Below the pieces are notes generated by a model. It was not told where the DNA came from, did no database searches, and saw nothing but the letters and a program-made list of their open reading frames with translations. A DNA stretch of 64,000 nt from Meconema thalassinum (taxonomy: Eukaryota > Arthropoda > Insecta > Orthoptera > Tettigoniidae): contig OX336395.1 of assembly GCA_946902985.2 (NCBI GenBank), forward strand, positions 20,438,708-20,502,707, given 5' to 3'. A program made the translations under genes and the position numbers. Position 1 is the stretch's first letter. Every line of letters begins with the position of its first letter. Shown one piece after another: positions 10,930 through 22,540 of the stretch.

Positions 10930-12120
10930 TATACCACAGTAATCACACCTGAAGCTCTATGTGGCTCAGAAACATTGATCATTGAAAGTATTATTTTATT
11001 TATTTATTTATCGTATGGCTTTTAGTGCCGGGAGTGTCCGAGGACATGTTCGGCTCGCCTGAGTCTGTAGCTGTTTCCAGCGGACACCCTTATTAGGGTG
11101 AGCTACAAGTTCCGTTCAATTTCAAGTAGTTCCAACTTTCACTACCAGGATACCTAGTGGTGAAAGTTGGAACTTTGATAGAGCGTTCCGACGAAATGTA
11201 ACCTAACAATTTTGCTTTACACAAGTTTAGTCTGAGAAAGGATCTTTTACATGCCATAAATCTATGCCATGGGACCGCCGGCTTTACTTCCCCTCCGAAG
11301 GAAGGCATACTGAAGGATTTTTAACGCTCTTTAAAAATCCGACGACTTCGGCCGGGTTTGAACCCGCTATCTTGGGCACAGCAGATCAGCATGCTACCGA
11401 CTATGCCACCGAAGCCGCTCAATGAAGGTATATTTCTTAGTAAGGACATTATACCACAGTAATCACACCTGAAGCTCTATGTGGCTCAGAAACATTGATC
11501 ATTGAAGGTAGATCTCTTAGTAAGGACATTATACCACAGTCATCAAACCTGAAGCTCTATGCGGCTCAGAAACATTGATCATTGAAGGTAGATCTCTTAG
11601 TAAGGGCATGATACCACAGTAATCAAAGTTGAAGCTCTATGTGGCTCAGAAACATTGATCATTGAAGGTAGATCTCTTAGTAAGGACATTATACCACAGA
11701 AATCAAACCTGAAGCACTGTGTGGCTCAGAAACATTGATCATTGAAGGTAGATCTCTTAGTAAGGACATTATACCACAGTAATCACACCTGAAGCTCTAT
11801 GTGGCTCAGAAACATTGATCATTGAAGGTAGATCTCTTAGTAAGGACATTATACCACAGTACTCACACCTGAAGCTCTAGGTGGCTCAAAGACATTGATC
11901 ATTGATGGTAGATCTCTTAGTAAGGACATTATACCACAGTAATCAAACCAGAAGCACTGTGTGACTCAGAAACATTGATCATTGAAAGAGGATATCTTAG
12001 TAAGGATATTATACCACAGTAATCAAACCTGAAGCTTAATATGGCTCAGAAACATTGATCATTGAAGGTAGATCTCTTAGTAAGGACATTATACCACAGT
12101 AATCAAACCAGAAGCACTGT
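10930..12120. repeat. 80-bp satellite, right block
   Basis: Continues the array after the hAT: one unit at about 10950, interrupted by a SINE (10991-11420), then units starting near 11470, 11550, 11630, 11710, 11790, 11870, 11950, 12030 and 12110, again spaced by 80 bp. The last unit runs directly into the LINE C-terminal frame. Confidence 0.9.
10991..11420 (-). mobile_element. tRNA-derived SINE inside the satellite
   Basis: The minus-strand head at 11420 has TGGCATAGTCGGTAGCATGC (A box) and GGGTTCAAACCC (B box); the other end has an ATTT-rich tail (10991-11012). Flanks attgaaagta (10981-10990) and aatgaaggta (11421-11430) are the split satellite unit with an imperfect 10-bp target duplication. 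It contains a 15-bp perfect hairpin stem (11128-11142 with 11160-11174). Confidence 0.88.
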
Positions 12121-12440
12121 GTGGCTCAAACAATGATCATTGATGGTAAGGACATAGAGAAACAAGAAAGGAAAATCCTTGGTCCAGTCTGCTTAGAAGA
12201 AATCTGGGTGAAACGGAAGTGTCGGGAGATTTATCAGCATTCTGAAAAGATCACTGACACCTTCAGGAAAAGGCAATTTAAGTTCTACTGTAACATTCCC
12301 AAAATGAACCATCACAGGTTCACCAAAATGATTCCCAACCTTGCTCTCTCAATGGAAGTCAAGAACGAGTGACTTAGTGAAATAGACAAAGAACTTCAAG
12401 AAATTGGCATCACAGAAGAAATTACGTAAGATCGACCCAG
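12110..12440 (+). mobile_element. LINE relic, C-terminal coding end
   Basis: An open stretch (12121-12372) reads K-I-L-G-P-V-C...W-V-K-R-K, E-K-I-T-D-T-F-R-K-R-Q-F-K-F-Y and N-L-A-L-S-M, characteristic of the region after the reverse transcriptase in such LINEs. It is the continuation of 4640-6270; arm B has the two parts joined (24640-24960, minus strand). Confidence 0.75.
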
Positions 12441-12489
12441 TTCAAAACAGTAATTAAAGCCGCCATTTTGCTGAGAAAATGAATACAAG

Positions 12490-12850
12490 GACCAATAAGT
12501 CATGGACTGTAGAACGGAGGTGTTAATATTATTATTAGGAAAATTAAAAGCAATCATTTCAGATCCAGATTCCTATTTGGTAGCGGGCCGATAAACTAAA
12601 TAGTTGGTTGGTTCCATAGTTTAGAGGGTGCGACAACGCTGTCATGTAGCCCCGTTTACTTTGGGTGTGTGTAGAATCTGGTTGATAACCGCTGTAAATT
12701 ATGATGACTGTATTAGTGTGTGTTTTCTGTAACTCAGGTAAGGATTGCAGATATTCAATTTTCAAGTAGTTCCTACTTATGCCACCAAATTATACCGTCA
12801 ACGGCAACTAGCTGTGAACTTGCTTACTAGATGCCACCACAGTTGGCTCC
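12490..12850 (-). mobile_element. SINE body fragment at the duplication edge
   Basis: Reverse complement of the 3' part of the SINE at 23947-24470 (shared stretches include the sequence around CCAGGAGCC and ATGACCGCG-like positions). The head is missing, and the segmental homology between the arms fades in this body. Confidence 0.6.
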
Positions 12851-12889
12851 TGGCGACGAACGTCAATACATAAGAGCGATAGTCAACCC

Positions 12890-13075
12890 TATTATGATCG
12901 ATCCTCTACCTCCAACCTAATATTCAGCCTTGTGAGGACAACCTACTTTCTCTCAGACCGTAGCCAAGAACCAAAATGGTGTCCACTAAACCCTAATATT
13001 GTCGACGCTCTACCTCCAACCTTATATCCAGCCTTGTGAGGACAACCTACTTTCTATCTCAAACCGTAGGCTAGA
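12890..13075. repeat. Two-copy tandem repeat, about 105 bp
   Basis: The motif CTCTACCTCCAACCT followed by CAGCCTTGTGAGGACAACCT occurs at about 12902 and 13007, spaced 105 bp. The remainder of 12850-13824, the intron next to exon 1, shows nothing else. Confidence 0.75.
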
Positions 13076-13824
13076 ACACAAATGGTTGACCATTAGGAAC
13101 CAATCTAGGTGATCCTCCTATCCCCCAAGTATCTCGTCTCACTTGAAACTCCTTGGAGACTGTCGTAAGGTGACGTCATGCGCTGGCTCAAAACAAGACT
13201 CGCCTGTCAGACAAACGTGACTAAAGCCACAAGTCAGGAAACCATGACAACCATCATGGCCGATGAGGGAACGCGAGGCCACCTCGGCAATATGATCTGT
13301 TTATAGAGGGGGACAAATGGAAACAAAATTCAAATCTCGGTGATTTATGAAGGAAATCTGGGTGAATTTAACTTTACAGGTTGGCTACCCTGATTATCAA
13401 ATAAATTAGTTGAACTTTCTCAGCATGCTTTTGTTGTAGACAACGAGCGATGATCGCGATAAGTAACACACTCTCCCCAATCTCTAGCAATTCAAGTCTT
13501 GGAACAGAGGGGATTCCAAATATAATCTTGCTATAAATCTCGCTTTCTAGTGAGTCAGTGCAGTAACATACATATTATGATGTGGCAACAATGTACATCA
13601 TTATTCAAAACAACGGCAATGTACTATCTCTATTGCATAAAGAAGAGGCATTGTTTCAGCTTCTCAAAAACAATTAATACACAAGTATGAAAATGCAGAC
13701 ACAATACGCCCTCTAGTTAACAGATACTACTTGATATATTTAACCTTGCTAACTACAAACATTATGCCTTGGACATCACTATGATTGCAATGTTACACAA
13801 TGTGTGGAATTATAATACACTTAC

Positions 13825-13893
13825 GATATCGGCCAAGTCATCTGTTTCTGTCGACCATTCCGGCTCGCTTTTGATCACAGCTTGCTCGTCCAT
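13825..13893 (-). CDS. Zinc-finger gene 1, first coding exon (23 codons)
   Basis: ATG is at 13893-13891 on the minus strand and the exon ends in GATATC followed by a strong donor (gtaagt). The 23-residue leader starts MDEQ and carries the I-K-S-E-P-E motif (residues 7-12) and an acidic tail. Such short leaders with IKxEP motifs are typical of first coding exons of large insect C2H2 zinc-finger genes. A splice acceptor (tgtgttctag) lies 12 nt upstream of the ATG, so a non-coding 5' exon is expected further right. The exon ends in phase 0, matching exons 2 and 3. No fingers lie in this window for this gene; they would lie left of position 1. The splice sites and open frame are seen; the gene class is inferred from paralogy with gene 2, which does have fingers. 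Confidence 0.72.
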
Positions 13894-13905
13894 TACGTTA
13901 TAAAA

Positions 13906-14834
13906 CTAGAACACAGAAAATCACCTGAACATTATTTAAATACGCACTTATTCACCGAAATAGCCTCATACATCAATAGAGGTAATCTCAGCCCTCCGAA
14001 TGTAATATTGGTATTTCTAATATGTCCTGTGATATGCAAAGTAGGCTATCAATAACAATACATCCTACTTGATCAAATGAGTTAGAGAGTAATGCCGAGT
14101 AAATTCAGTTCCGTTGTTCCCTAACACACACAAACCTGAACAATGTTTGGTCGAGGCGGCGATATCTGTTTGTTAGTAACACACCTATCGGCGCGACTGA
14201 AATAGGTTCCGAACTGATCGTAGCACACGCTTTGAGAATCAGGAATAGCTGTGTACAGGCCTCCAGATACCACACAATGCCCAGTTCAAATGAAAAGTCT
14301 TACATCCTCCTCATTGAACGGACGCGAAAGAAAGATCTATTTATAATTACACACTTACAAAACAGAAAATGGGAATTATTTGTGTATAATATCATCATTA
14401 AGATGTTCTTAGGCACATACCTCTGTCAAGGATACCTCTATATTCTCGACGGTTAAATATTGTAAGCAGCGTATCACTGATAATCTGCGCTGGGCACTGA
14501 GCATTCAATTTCCTTCCGCCGTAACACTAATTATCTTAACATAGTTTTGTCCCATATTTCCACATTAGAAATACTCCTGCTTGGATTTGTCATCTAACAA
14601 GAAAAGAGTTCTCAGATTGTTCATTCTCGCCAAAAAGTGAGATATTCTCTATGAAATGCGCTAATTCTACACAAAACATCCTCCTAGTGTTACAAGCCGC
14701 CCTGTTCGAAACAAAATTATTGAATGCCCTCATTCACGTCCTCCTCAGACACATAACATCTTTGGGTGTGGTTATAGTCACAATATTTGTGCACTGAACA
14801 CGATATTACAGTCTAAAATCTAAATTGAGAATTG
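13906..14834. other. Region upstream of gene 1 first coding exon
   Basis: AT-rich, without long frames. It must contain intron and, further right, the non-coding 5' exon and promoter of gene 1, but I cannot place either. No CpG-rich stretch is visible. Confidence 0.4.
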
Positions 14835-16070
14835 TTGTTGTTTAAGTTTACAGTCTTTTTGACTGGTTCGATGCAGCACTCCAATCTTCCCTGTCTTAGC
14901 TAATCGTTTCATCTCTACATAGGTACCACACCCTACATCCGAGGCAATCAGTTTGACATATTCTACCCTTGGTCGACCCCTAGCCTAGAGTTCTTATCTT
15001 CGACTCTTCCTTCCATAGTTAGGTTTGATATTCCTGGATGTCTTGGTGTGTAGATATCCTACCAACCTATTTCTTCTCTCCATAAGCTGTCGTCACTAAC
15101 ATCTCTCGTCTCCCAATCGTCTTAATACCTCTTCACCCTATCTAGCCATCCGGTCCTCATCATTCTCCTGTAACACCACATTTCGAACGCTTCAATTCTC
15201 CTCTTCTCTGCTGCTCCAACATTTCAAGTTTCAGTTCCATAGTGCGCCACGGTCAGACAAAGGCCTTCAAAAATGACTGCCTAATACTTTAATGTAGCCT
15301 ATATTCGATGTCAACCGATTTATTTCCAGTAGAAATGCTTTCCTTGATAATAATAATAATAATAATATAATTATAATAATAATAATAATATCGTATTACC
15401 TCGGGTGCCTGGTGCAAGCTTTGTTAATTGACACCCAGAGGGTATCTTGCATGTCGAATTTCGTCGTTCCTTTGAACGCTACGAAAGTCAAGGAGGTCAG
15501 ATTTCTAAACTCCTTGACACTACAGCGCTTTCATTAGCGAATGGAGGAACTTTGTGTTGGCGAAAAATCCCGAGATTAATTTTTCCATTGAACACGGCCT
15601 ACTGAATTCAAATGGGTTCTTTAACATGCCAACAACGTATGACATGAGTATCGTGACTTTTGTCGCCTTTCAAAAATCACTTACCATGGTCAGGAGCGAA
15701 CCTGCAATCTTGGGGTTGGTAGTCCGACACGATAACCACTCACCCACCGTGGCAAGTGCGTTCCTTGCTTAAACCAACCTATTTTTATATCTTCTTCTTT
15801 TCGTCCATCACTGGTCATTTTGCATCCCAAGTACCGTATCAGAAGTCTCCTACAACCCTTAGCTCTTCAGCTGTCAATTTGACGTCCATAGGGGTTTAAG
15901 ATCCCTTTAGGCTGGATTCCAGTATCTTCGTTATACATTTATTAATTTTCATCGTGAATTCTTTCCTCAAGACAGAATCCATACCATTTAAAAATGTAAT
16001 TCAAACCCTGTGGTGTGTCGGCTAAAATAACGATGTCATCAGCAAAACTCAGAGGTGAAATTATTAAGAA
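14835..16070 (-). mobile_element. LINE fragment (RTE-like) with nested SINE
   Basis: 14835-15340 matches the 3' end also present at 57361-57569 and 61886-62360 (shared landmark TCATCTCTACATAG). After a SINE at 15347-15760 the LINE resumes at 15768. On the minus strand near 16055-16005 it gives L-S-F-A-D-D-I-V-I-L-A-D, the reverse transcriptase active site. Many stops; dead copy, 5' truncated. Confidence 0.75.
15347..15760 (-). mobile_element. tRNA-derived SINE in the LINE
   Basis: The minus-strand head near 15755 has GTGGGTGAGTGGTTATCG (A-box like) and GGTTCGCTCC (B-box like); the tail is an AAT-rich run at the left. Flanked by a 7-bp duplication TTCCTTG (15340-15346, 15761-15767) in LINE sequence. 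A different family from those at 2542 and 10991. Confidence 0.85.
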
Positions 16071-16391
16071 TATAGTTCAGTATATCTTATGTATGATAAC
16101 ACTCCACGGGAGTCAAACACACGATTCAATCTGATAAACTGTTGAAATTAGCCGAAATACCGTTTGTTATAATGAATGACAATAATTGTGGAAATGATGT
16201 AGTAGGCTAATACAGGGTCATCAATTTTAAGTCTCGCATCCGATACCGATCACGGCGCGGCAAGCTCTCACGCTGACACCCGCTCGCTGGCCGGTAAAAA
16301 GTGCGCGACTTCTCCCCACTACTTCGCGTCAACATACAGTCATTTAATAGCAATTTCTAGTGAAAATAATTATCTACAGACTTACCTGGAT

Positions 16392-16555
16392 TTACAAGAA
16401 ATGTTCAAAGTGCTGTCCATCAGCTCGCAAGCATGCCTGGCACCTAGTAAACAAGTTTCTAGACACACGGCGAATTTCTTCCTGGATGACGTTTGTTATA
16501 ACTTGGCGAATATTTTCTTTTAACTCCTCACTCGTGAGGATTGTTTGCATATGAA
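16392..16555 (-). pseudogene. Tc1/mariner-like transposase C-terminus
   Basis: The minus-strand frame starting M-Q-T-I-L-T-S-E-E-L-K-E-N-I-R-Q and ending A-D-G-Q-H-F-E-H-F-L then TAA. The E-E-I-R-R-V-S-R-N-L...G-x-H-F-E-H motif at the extreme C terminus is common to IS630/Tc1/mariner-type transposases found in many insect genomes. The upstream catalytic part is not recognisable. The direct surroundings (16200-17150) are probably the remains of the element. Confidence 0.6.
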
Positions 16556-17194
16556 TCGAAAACGGCACTCTCTAACAGAAGAATACTTCGCATAAGAAAG
16601 CACAATGAATACACTTTGTTCTATAGAAAACATCACTTCGCATAACGCAGCACATTGAATACACATTGTTGTATAGAAACATCACTTTAAGGCAACACAT
16701 AAACTGTGAAATTGCCCCGAGACTGCACTGTATGTTAGGTCAAATCAACTAGCACTTCACAAGCTTGAATACGCCAGGAGATACTGACAGGTTATTGCAA
16801 CATTGCCGATCGGAGCGCACGTGTTCATTGCGGGGAGAATGCCAAGGCCACCTTCACCGGCCTAGCGGCGCGTACATGCGGGAAATAAAATGATGACCCG
16901 GTAGATTGCAATGACCACATACATTCGGAAGGATCATCCCGTATCTTCCTAACAGATACATGAAGGCAAAATGTTATGCTTCTTTGTACTAGTGCGTGTA
17001 GTTGGCAAGAAGGAATGGGGCGGGAGCAAATAAAGAAGTCATTTGTATTTTTCCTCAGCCTACCAAGATCTAGACCGGACGATGTTAAGGAGTCCATGTC
17101 ATGCTCGAGACTGGTTCATGTATTATTTTGATCCTATAATCTTGGTCGTGACAGGGCGGGGGCAAGTAATAATTAACATTTCACCTTCTTATCA

Positions 17195-17345
17195 CTGGGT
17201 GATCATGAGACGCACTCCCCCCCCCCCCCCCCCCCCCCCGCCCCCGCCCCCCCCCCGCCCCCTCCAATTTTCGTTTAATTTTGTTATTTGCTTCGTGATA
17301 TTCATAACTTGGCTGATCGTAAACAGTTGGCCACTACTCGACTTA
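17195..17345. repeat. Poly-C tract and adjoining repeat
   Basis: 17217-17262 is almost pure C. The 80 bp after it resemble 19478-19560 (shared core AATTTTCGTTT and GCTTCGTGATATTC), so it belongs to a dispersed repeat. The proline-rich frame here is an artefact of the C run. Confidence 0.7.
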
Positions 17346-18513
17346 CCTTGAGCCTGCGAGTCTACTTAGAGAAGCAGTGTGAAGACGTGCTTGTGACCAG
17401 TACAGTTCAACACACTGTGTTTGCAATATTAATTTTTTGAGGCTACAGAAGTGAGGTATGTATCTTGTAACAGTTTTACCACGACAGATTGTCTCAATAT
17501 ACAAGGCCTGTGTAAAAATCTTCCGTTTAAGTGGATTTGTCCTACGGAGGGTTACCAACATGTCCTGATTTTCATTCATTTTGGTTATGTCCACCAGACA
17601 TTTCGAATTTATCGAAAATGTTGGACATTTTTCTTGATTGCTCATTTAGGTTTTCCCCTTAAAGTCAGACGGATGTTAAATACATTTTGAGAAGATGGTT
17701 TGGATAAAGAATGCAAGGTGTTTATGATCCTATGAATCCAGCAATGAGTAGCCTACTTGGATAAATGGATGCAACCTACGGAGGTATTCAAGTGTTTCAA
17801 ATGGTTGGAACTTCAAAACATTAAGGACCACTTTTTTAAGGATATTGTACCATTTATTCAATACTTACAGTCAAGAGGTGTAGAAATAGATGATTCAATA
17901 TTACAGTATTCGACCAGTTCTGCTACGTAAGGGCTTATTCTAAAAGTTAAACTTGGATTAAGACACAACACTAGACGAACAATGGTCTGTTTTCTTTAAT
18001 ATGTACCAGAACATAGATTTTTGTTTCTGAACTTTTGTACAATTTGCCAGTTTTCCAAACCAAGCAGGAATGCGTGTACCGGTATATTCATACCGCGCCG
18101 TATATGCTCAATGGAGGAACCGTTTGTTGGTAGAATATTACTTGTAGTGATCAGTTTCAAAGATCCGTAGTGGGAAGGATTCTATAAATATGTACATCAA
18201 GAAAATAATTCGCGTCTTCTTTCAAAAGTAGGTTCTGTTCTGTTGAAAATACAGCTTCAAGGAAAAGAACTGCAGTGGGGCCTGATGATGAAGTACGGTA
18301 TTTCCTTAGTATAAAGTTGTGTAATATACATATTATGCTTAATTTTGCAATCGATTGAACTTGTCAGACAATTTCATGAATGTCCTGCTCGTTTCTGAGC
18401 AATGTCCTGCATTTGGAAATTTTCAGTTGGTGACGCTAGTAGGCCTACGGGACAAGGATGCGAGTTTTGTTGTGAAGTGGTCGCATTGTAACGCAAGAGG
18501 CAGGTACATTAAT
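17346..18513. other. No recognisable feature
   Basis: Unannotated intergenic DNA between the two genes; only short frames of no recognisable family. Confidence 0.4.
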
Positions 18514-18839
18514 ACCGGTATTAGTGATGGTCATTTCTGCTGTTTTAGGAAAGCGCCAACGAACTGTTCGTTTGTTGAAAACAACTGTTCTCCCAAACAG
18601 TTTGAAAACAACAGGTTATAAAATTCGCTCACAAGTCAGTATGGCAGAAGCTGATTTACCAACGCAGTAATGTTTTCGCAAACAGTTTGAAGACAGCAGG
18701 TCATTCGTTCACACTTCATAACGGGACTCGGTGATAGACGAGTGAGTCACACGCACAAGAGCTGTGAGATAAGAAAGATATTTCTCCACCTTTCACTGTA
18801 AGTTGATTCGTTGCGTAATATCTAGACAGTAGACACCGA

Positions 18840-19082
18840 GGCTGGCTGCGTGGCTCAGCGGTAACGTTCTCGCTTGCTAAGCCCAAGGTAGCAGGATCGA
18901 ATCCTGGCGCAGCCAGTTGGCGTTTGAGGGTGCACAAATGCGAGGGAGCCTTGTCAGTAGATTTACTGGCACGTTAAAGATCCCCTTTGGGGCAAAATTC
19001 CGGCACCCCGGCGTCTCTAAAAGCCAGAGTAGTTAAAAGGGACGTAAAAATACATTATTATTATTACTATTATTATTATTAT
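18840..19082 (+). mobile_element. tRNA-derived SINE
   Basis: The head has GTGGCTCAGCGGTAACG (A box) and GGATCGAATCC (B box). The body contains TTTACTGGCACGTTAAAGAT and ends in an ATT-rich tail. Flanks tagacaccga and tagacactga form an imperfect 10-bp duplication. Same family as 42147-42315 (plus) and 59524-59758 (minus). Confidence 0.88.
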
Positions 19083-19874
19083 TAGACACTGACAGGCAAC
19101 ACAAGCTGATGGCTGACAAAATACTTGTATGAAGGCTACACGGGTAGAACGGGAAGATGAGTGAGACTCCACTCTTAGGCAAAGTCAATGCAATCAAATT
19201 AGTTATTGTTGTTTTAAGGGGCGGAACAACGAGGTCATCTGTCCCTCTCAACACACATTAAAGTATACAAAAAAGTACTCGGGGCTACATGACCGCGTTG
19301 TCGCAGCCAGGAATTAATTTAAATTCTCACATGAAACTTGGAATTAAAAACATTTCTCAGAATGCTAAAGGTGTCTCTCAGACACCACGCGACCTTCTAT
19401 GCATGGGCGCCCACAGGCCTCTTTCCAGGGGGAAGAGTAATATTTTTCATTTAATTACCTAGCTGTCACTAGGACATATCGCCCCCCGCAATTTTCGTTT
19501 CATTTCTTACTGGCTTCGTGATATTCGTTATTTGGCTGCTCTGAAACCGTTGGGTACATTATCTTTATAGCATGAATGGGAAGAATAGTTGTTTTCTTTT
19601 AGTTCAGAGTTTTTGTCTTTAGAAATTCGCTTTTCTTTGTGAATCATCGTCATAATGTTCATTTATTTAGTGGTACAGTATCACCATGTATCGACAAAAA
19701 TAAAATTCAAGCAGTTCATTAAAATGGTAATGTTAAATGTTAATCCAGTTCGCCGGTTTTCTAAATAACTGCAGATATTTTCAAATAATTCCAAATTACT
19801 CTAAGTTAAATAAAATTGTGGAATTATCAGTAGTTAAAATCAGTTAACTATCAGTAACTTCATTTTTTGCAATA

Positions 19875-20070
19875 GGGGCCTTGTGGCGCAGCGGTCAAGC
19901 TGTTGGCCACTCGCCAACAAGCATTCCCGGTCAATGCATGTGAGATTTTTGAAGTGAAATGCCATGTCCTGTGGTTCGGATTCTACGTAAAAAGGCGGTC
20001 CCATGGCTCATAATCACAAGATTCACGGTCACGTTAAACTACAATCTTCCTCCCTTCAATTTATGCAATA
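19875..20070 (+). mobile_element. tRNA-derived SINE fragment
   Basis: The head CTTGTGGCGCAGCGGTCAAG resembles a tRNA A-box region; the B box is degenerate. The body contains GGCGGTCCCATGGCTCATAA. No clear target duplication. Confidence 0.55.
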
Positions 20071-20583
20071 AACTTTTGTGAAAATTAAGAATCTAAATAT
20101 TCTCGGAATTCCACCCCCTACCTCCCCCCAACCCCCGAACCTCTGCGGGCGGGCGCCAATGCTGCTATGCGAGAGCTTTGGGGAGATTTAAGAACACCGA
20201 TGAATCATCCGCCAACAGCTCGCAAACAGCAATAAGCGAAAACGTTGAAGAAGAACAGTTTGGCTAAGAACTGCTTTTCCCAACAGCTCTTGTATCCTGG
20301 CTGATACGGGACAAACAGTTGATTTGACAGTGAGGGGATGGGAGTGGTTTACTGTCGAACAATGACGACCTCAGCCGAATAGCTCTGGCGGAGCTATTCA
20401 TTCAAGGTTACAGCAGTGCCAGTGAGTAACAAACAGTCAAACAGTGGATTCGTTCCAACCAATCGTAATAGACTGAAGGAAAACTGTTTGGTGTAACAAA
20501 AAAAAACCAGTTCGTTCGTTTTTCATCGGACAACTGTTTTCTCCAAACAGTTGGGCGTTTTTCTGTCCATCATTAACCGGTAT

Positions 20584-21706
20584 GCCGACTGTTTGGGAGT
20601 GAAGTGCGATTTTAATGCGAGTATTTACGCCGGGTCCTTCCTAGAGAACGAAAAGCGTTCATTTCTCTCGATATTTTAGTCTAAATGTAAACTTTAAGTA
20701 ATTCTCAGAAAATTACATGGACCTTAATATTGTAAAACTGTAGCCCTGTCAATAAGGAACACTGTTCGGCAAAATCACACTCAGGTAAATTAATAGTAGG
20801 ACCTACATTTATTTGCCATATACTATTTAGGCCCATAATGTCAACATTTGATGTAAGACGTATTCACAAACGCAGAATACTTAATTACAAATCTTTATTC
20901 GAAAATTAAATTGACCGTAAAATCATTGGAAAATAGCATTGCCTATTTATAACGTAAGTAAGGTGCCGTATTTCCTTTAGTAAGAAGTTACGGTGTGTGT
21001 AATATACATATTATGCATCATGTTTCTATCGATTGAACTTGTCACATGTATGTAAATTATTGGTCAACTTCTAATATTTTCCAGTACCGTATATTTTGGA
21101 AGTGTTTATTGTGGGCATGTAATGAATGTTATTGGGCTACCTGAATTCGTAAATGGGATTTGTTTCAGTGTAAGCGGTTGCTTATTGACTTTGCTGCAAA
21201 ATGATTGTTACATTCTAGTGTTTTTTCTCGTTGTTTGATTCTTCACTATGCCTTAAAAATACAACTCTGTCTTTTTGAACAGTTCTCGCAACGTAATGTT
21301 TTTATATCACATTGGTGGAAAAGGTGATATTTCGAAACACGTGGGAACAAAGAAGATCCAAGATAATGCAATGTGTAGTAAAGAAAGAAGAAGTGAAGAG
21401 AATGGTCTTAAAAGTGGGAGTTATGGGATAATAAGTGCCGAATGTTAGTTCAAATCATTAATTTTGCATTTTAGTTTGTCAATTAATTGAGCTAATATTG
21501 GCCTCTCATATGAAAATCGCCTAAGTTTTGATTTTGTAAGGTTGGCAGGTATGAAAATGTTATAGGGCAGCTAAGGACAAGCAGGCAGTGCAGCCACACA
21601 CAATGATTTCGGTGTCGGTAGGAACGAAATAAGCTGGGAACCAGGAAACAACTTGTAAGGTCAGATAGTTCTGAGCGCACCATGAAATACCGGTAACGAT
21701 AAAACT
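20584..21706. other. No recognisable feature
   Basis: AT-rich sequence with only short open frames; no gene or transposon signature recognised. Confidence 0.4.
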
Positions 21707-22540
21707 ACGGTGCCACACCACATTTCTCGCCGTGTCTGCCACAATATTACAATTAGAAATGCAATACTTTACCATGTCGAGCCCAAACTATGGTACCACA
21801 CCACATTTGTCACCGTGGCTGCCACAATATTACAATTAGAAATGCAATACTTTACCATGTCGAGCCCAAACTACGGTGCCACACCACATTTCTCGCCGTG
21901 GCTGCCACAATATTACAATTAGAAAAGCAATATTTTACCATGACGATCCCAAACTACGGTGTCACACCACATTTCTCGCCGTGGCTGCCACAATATTACA
22001 ATTAGAAATGCAATACTTTACCATGTCGAGCCCAAACTACGGCGCCACACCACATATCTCGCTGTGGCTGCCACAATATTACAATTAGAAATGCAATACT
22101 TTACCATGTCGAGCCCAAACTACGGTGCCACACCACATATCTCGCTGTGGCTGCCACAATATTACAATTAGAAATGCAATACTTTACCATGTCGAGCCCA
22201 AACTACGGTGCCACACCACATATCTCGCTGTGGCTGCCACAATATTACAATTAGAAAAGCAATATTTTACCATGATGAGCCCAAACTACGGTGCCACACC
22301 ACATTTCTCGCCGTGGCTGCCACAATATTACAATTAGAAAAGCAATACTTTACCATGACGAGCCCAAACTACGGTGCCACACCACATTTCTCGCCGTGGC
22401 TGCCACAATATTACAATTAGAAAAGCAATATTTTACCATGACGAGCCCAAACTACGGTGCCACACCACATTTCTCGCCGTGGCTGCCACAATATTACAAT
22501 TAGAAATGCAATACTTTACCATGTCGAGTCCAAACCCTGC
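21707..22540. repeat. 83-bp tandem array, about ten units
   Basis: Units of 83 bp containing GCCACACCACAT and CACAATATTACAATTAG repeat ten times. Two subtypes alternate (ATGCAATACTTTACCATGTCG and AAGCAATATTTTACCATGACG-like ends). Because 83 is not a multiple of three, the overlapping 70-codon frames are shadows. Confidence 0.93.

Larger units (their letters stand above)
262..12850. repeat. Inverted segmental duplication, arm A
   Basis: This arm carries gene 1 exons 2 and 3 and matches three blocks of the right half: 262-1015 matches 35324-36080 inverted, 1012-3902 matches 31004-33562 in direct orientation, and 3903-6260 plus 12110-12850 match 24190-27060 inverted. Identity is high by eye, including introns. 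Arm A has gained a SINE at 2542-2873, a TA microsatellite near 3083 and the whole 6511-12110 satellite/hAT/SINE insert. Homology fades near 262 and near 12850, the latter inside an old SINE body. Confidence 0.85.
18522..20575. mobile_element. Non-autonomous hAT-like element
   Basis: Ends TAGTGATGG (18522) and CCATCATTA (20575) form a 9-bp inverted repeat with one mismatch, flanked by an identical 8-bp duplication ACCGGTAT (18514-18521 and 20576-20583). The 200 bp inside each end are crowded with AACTGTTT/AAACAGTT motifs in both orientations, as in hAT subterminal regions. There is no transposase; two SINEs and other repeats have inserted into it. Confidence 0.9.

Noticed and set aside
17043..17351. 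102-codon frame with a long proline run
   Set aside because: The run is a direct translation of the poly-C tract at 17217-17262; flanking residues match no family.
18841..18920. Candidate tRNA gene
   Set aside because: A and B boxes are present but the acceptor stem does not pair cleanly and the sequence continues into a SINE body shared with 42147 and 59524.
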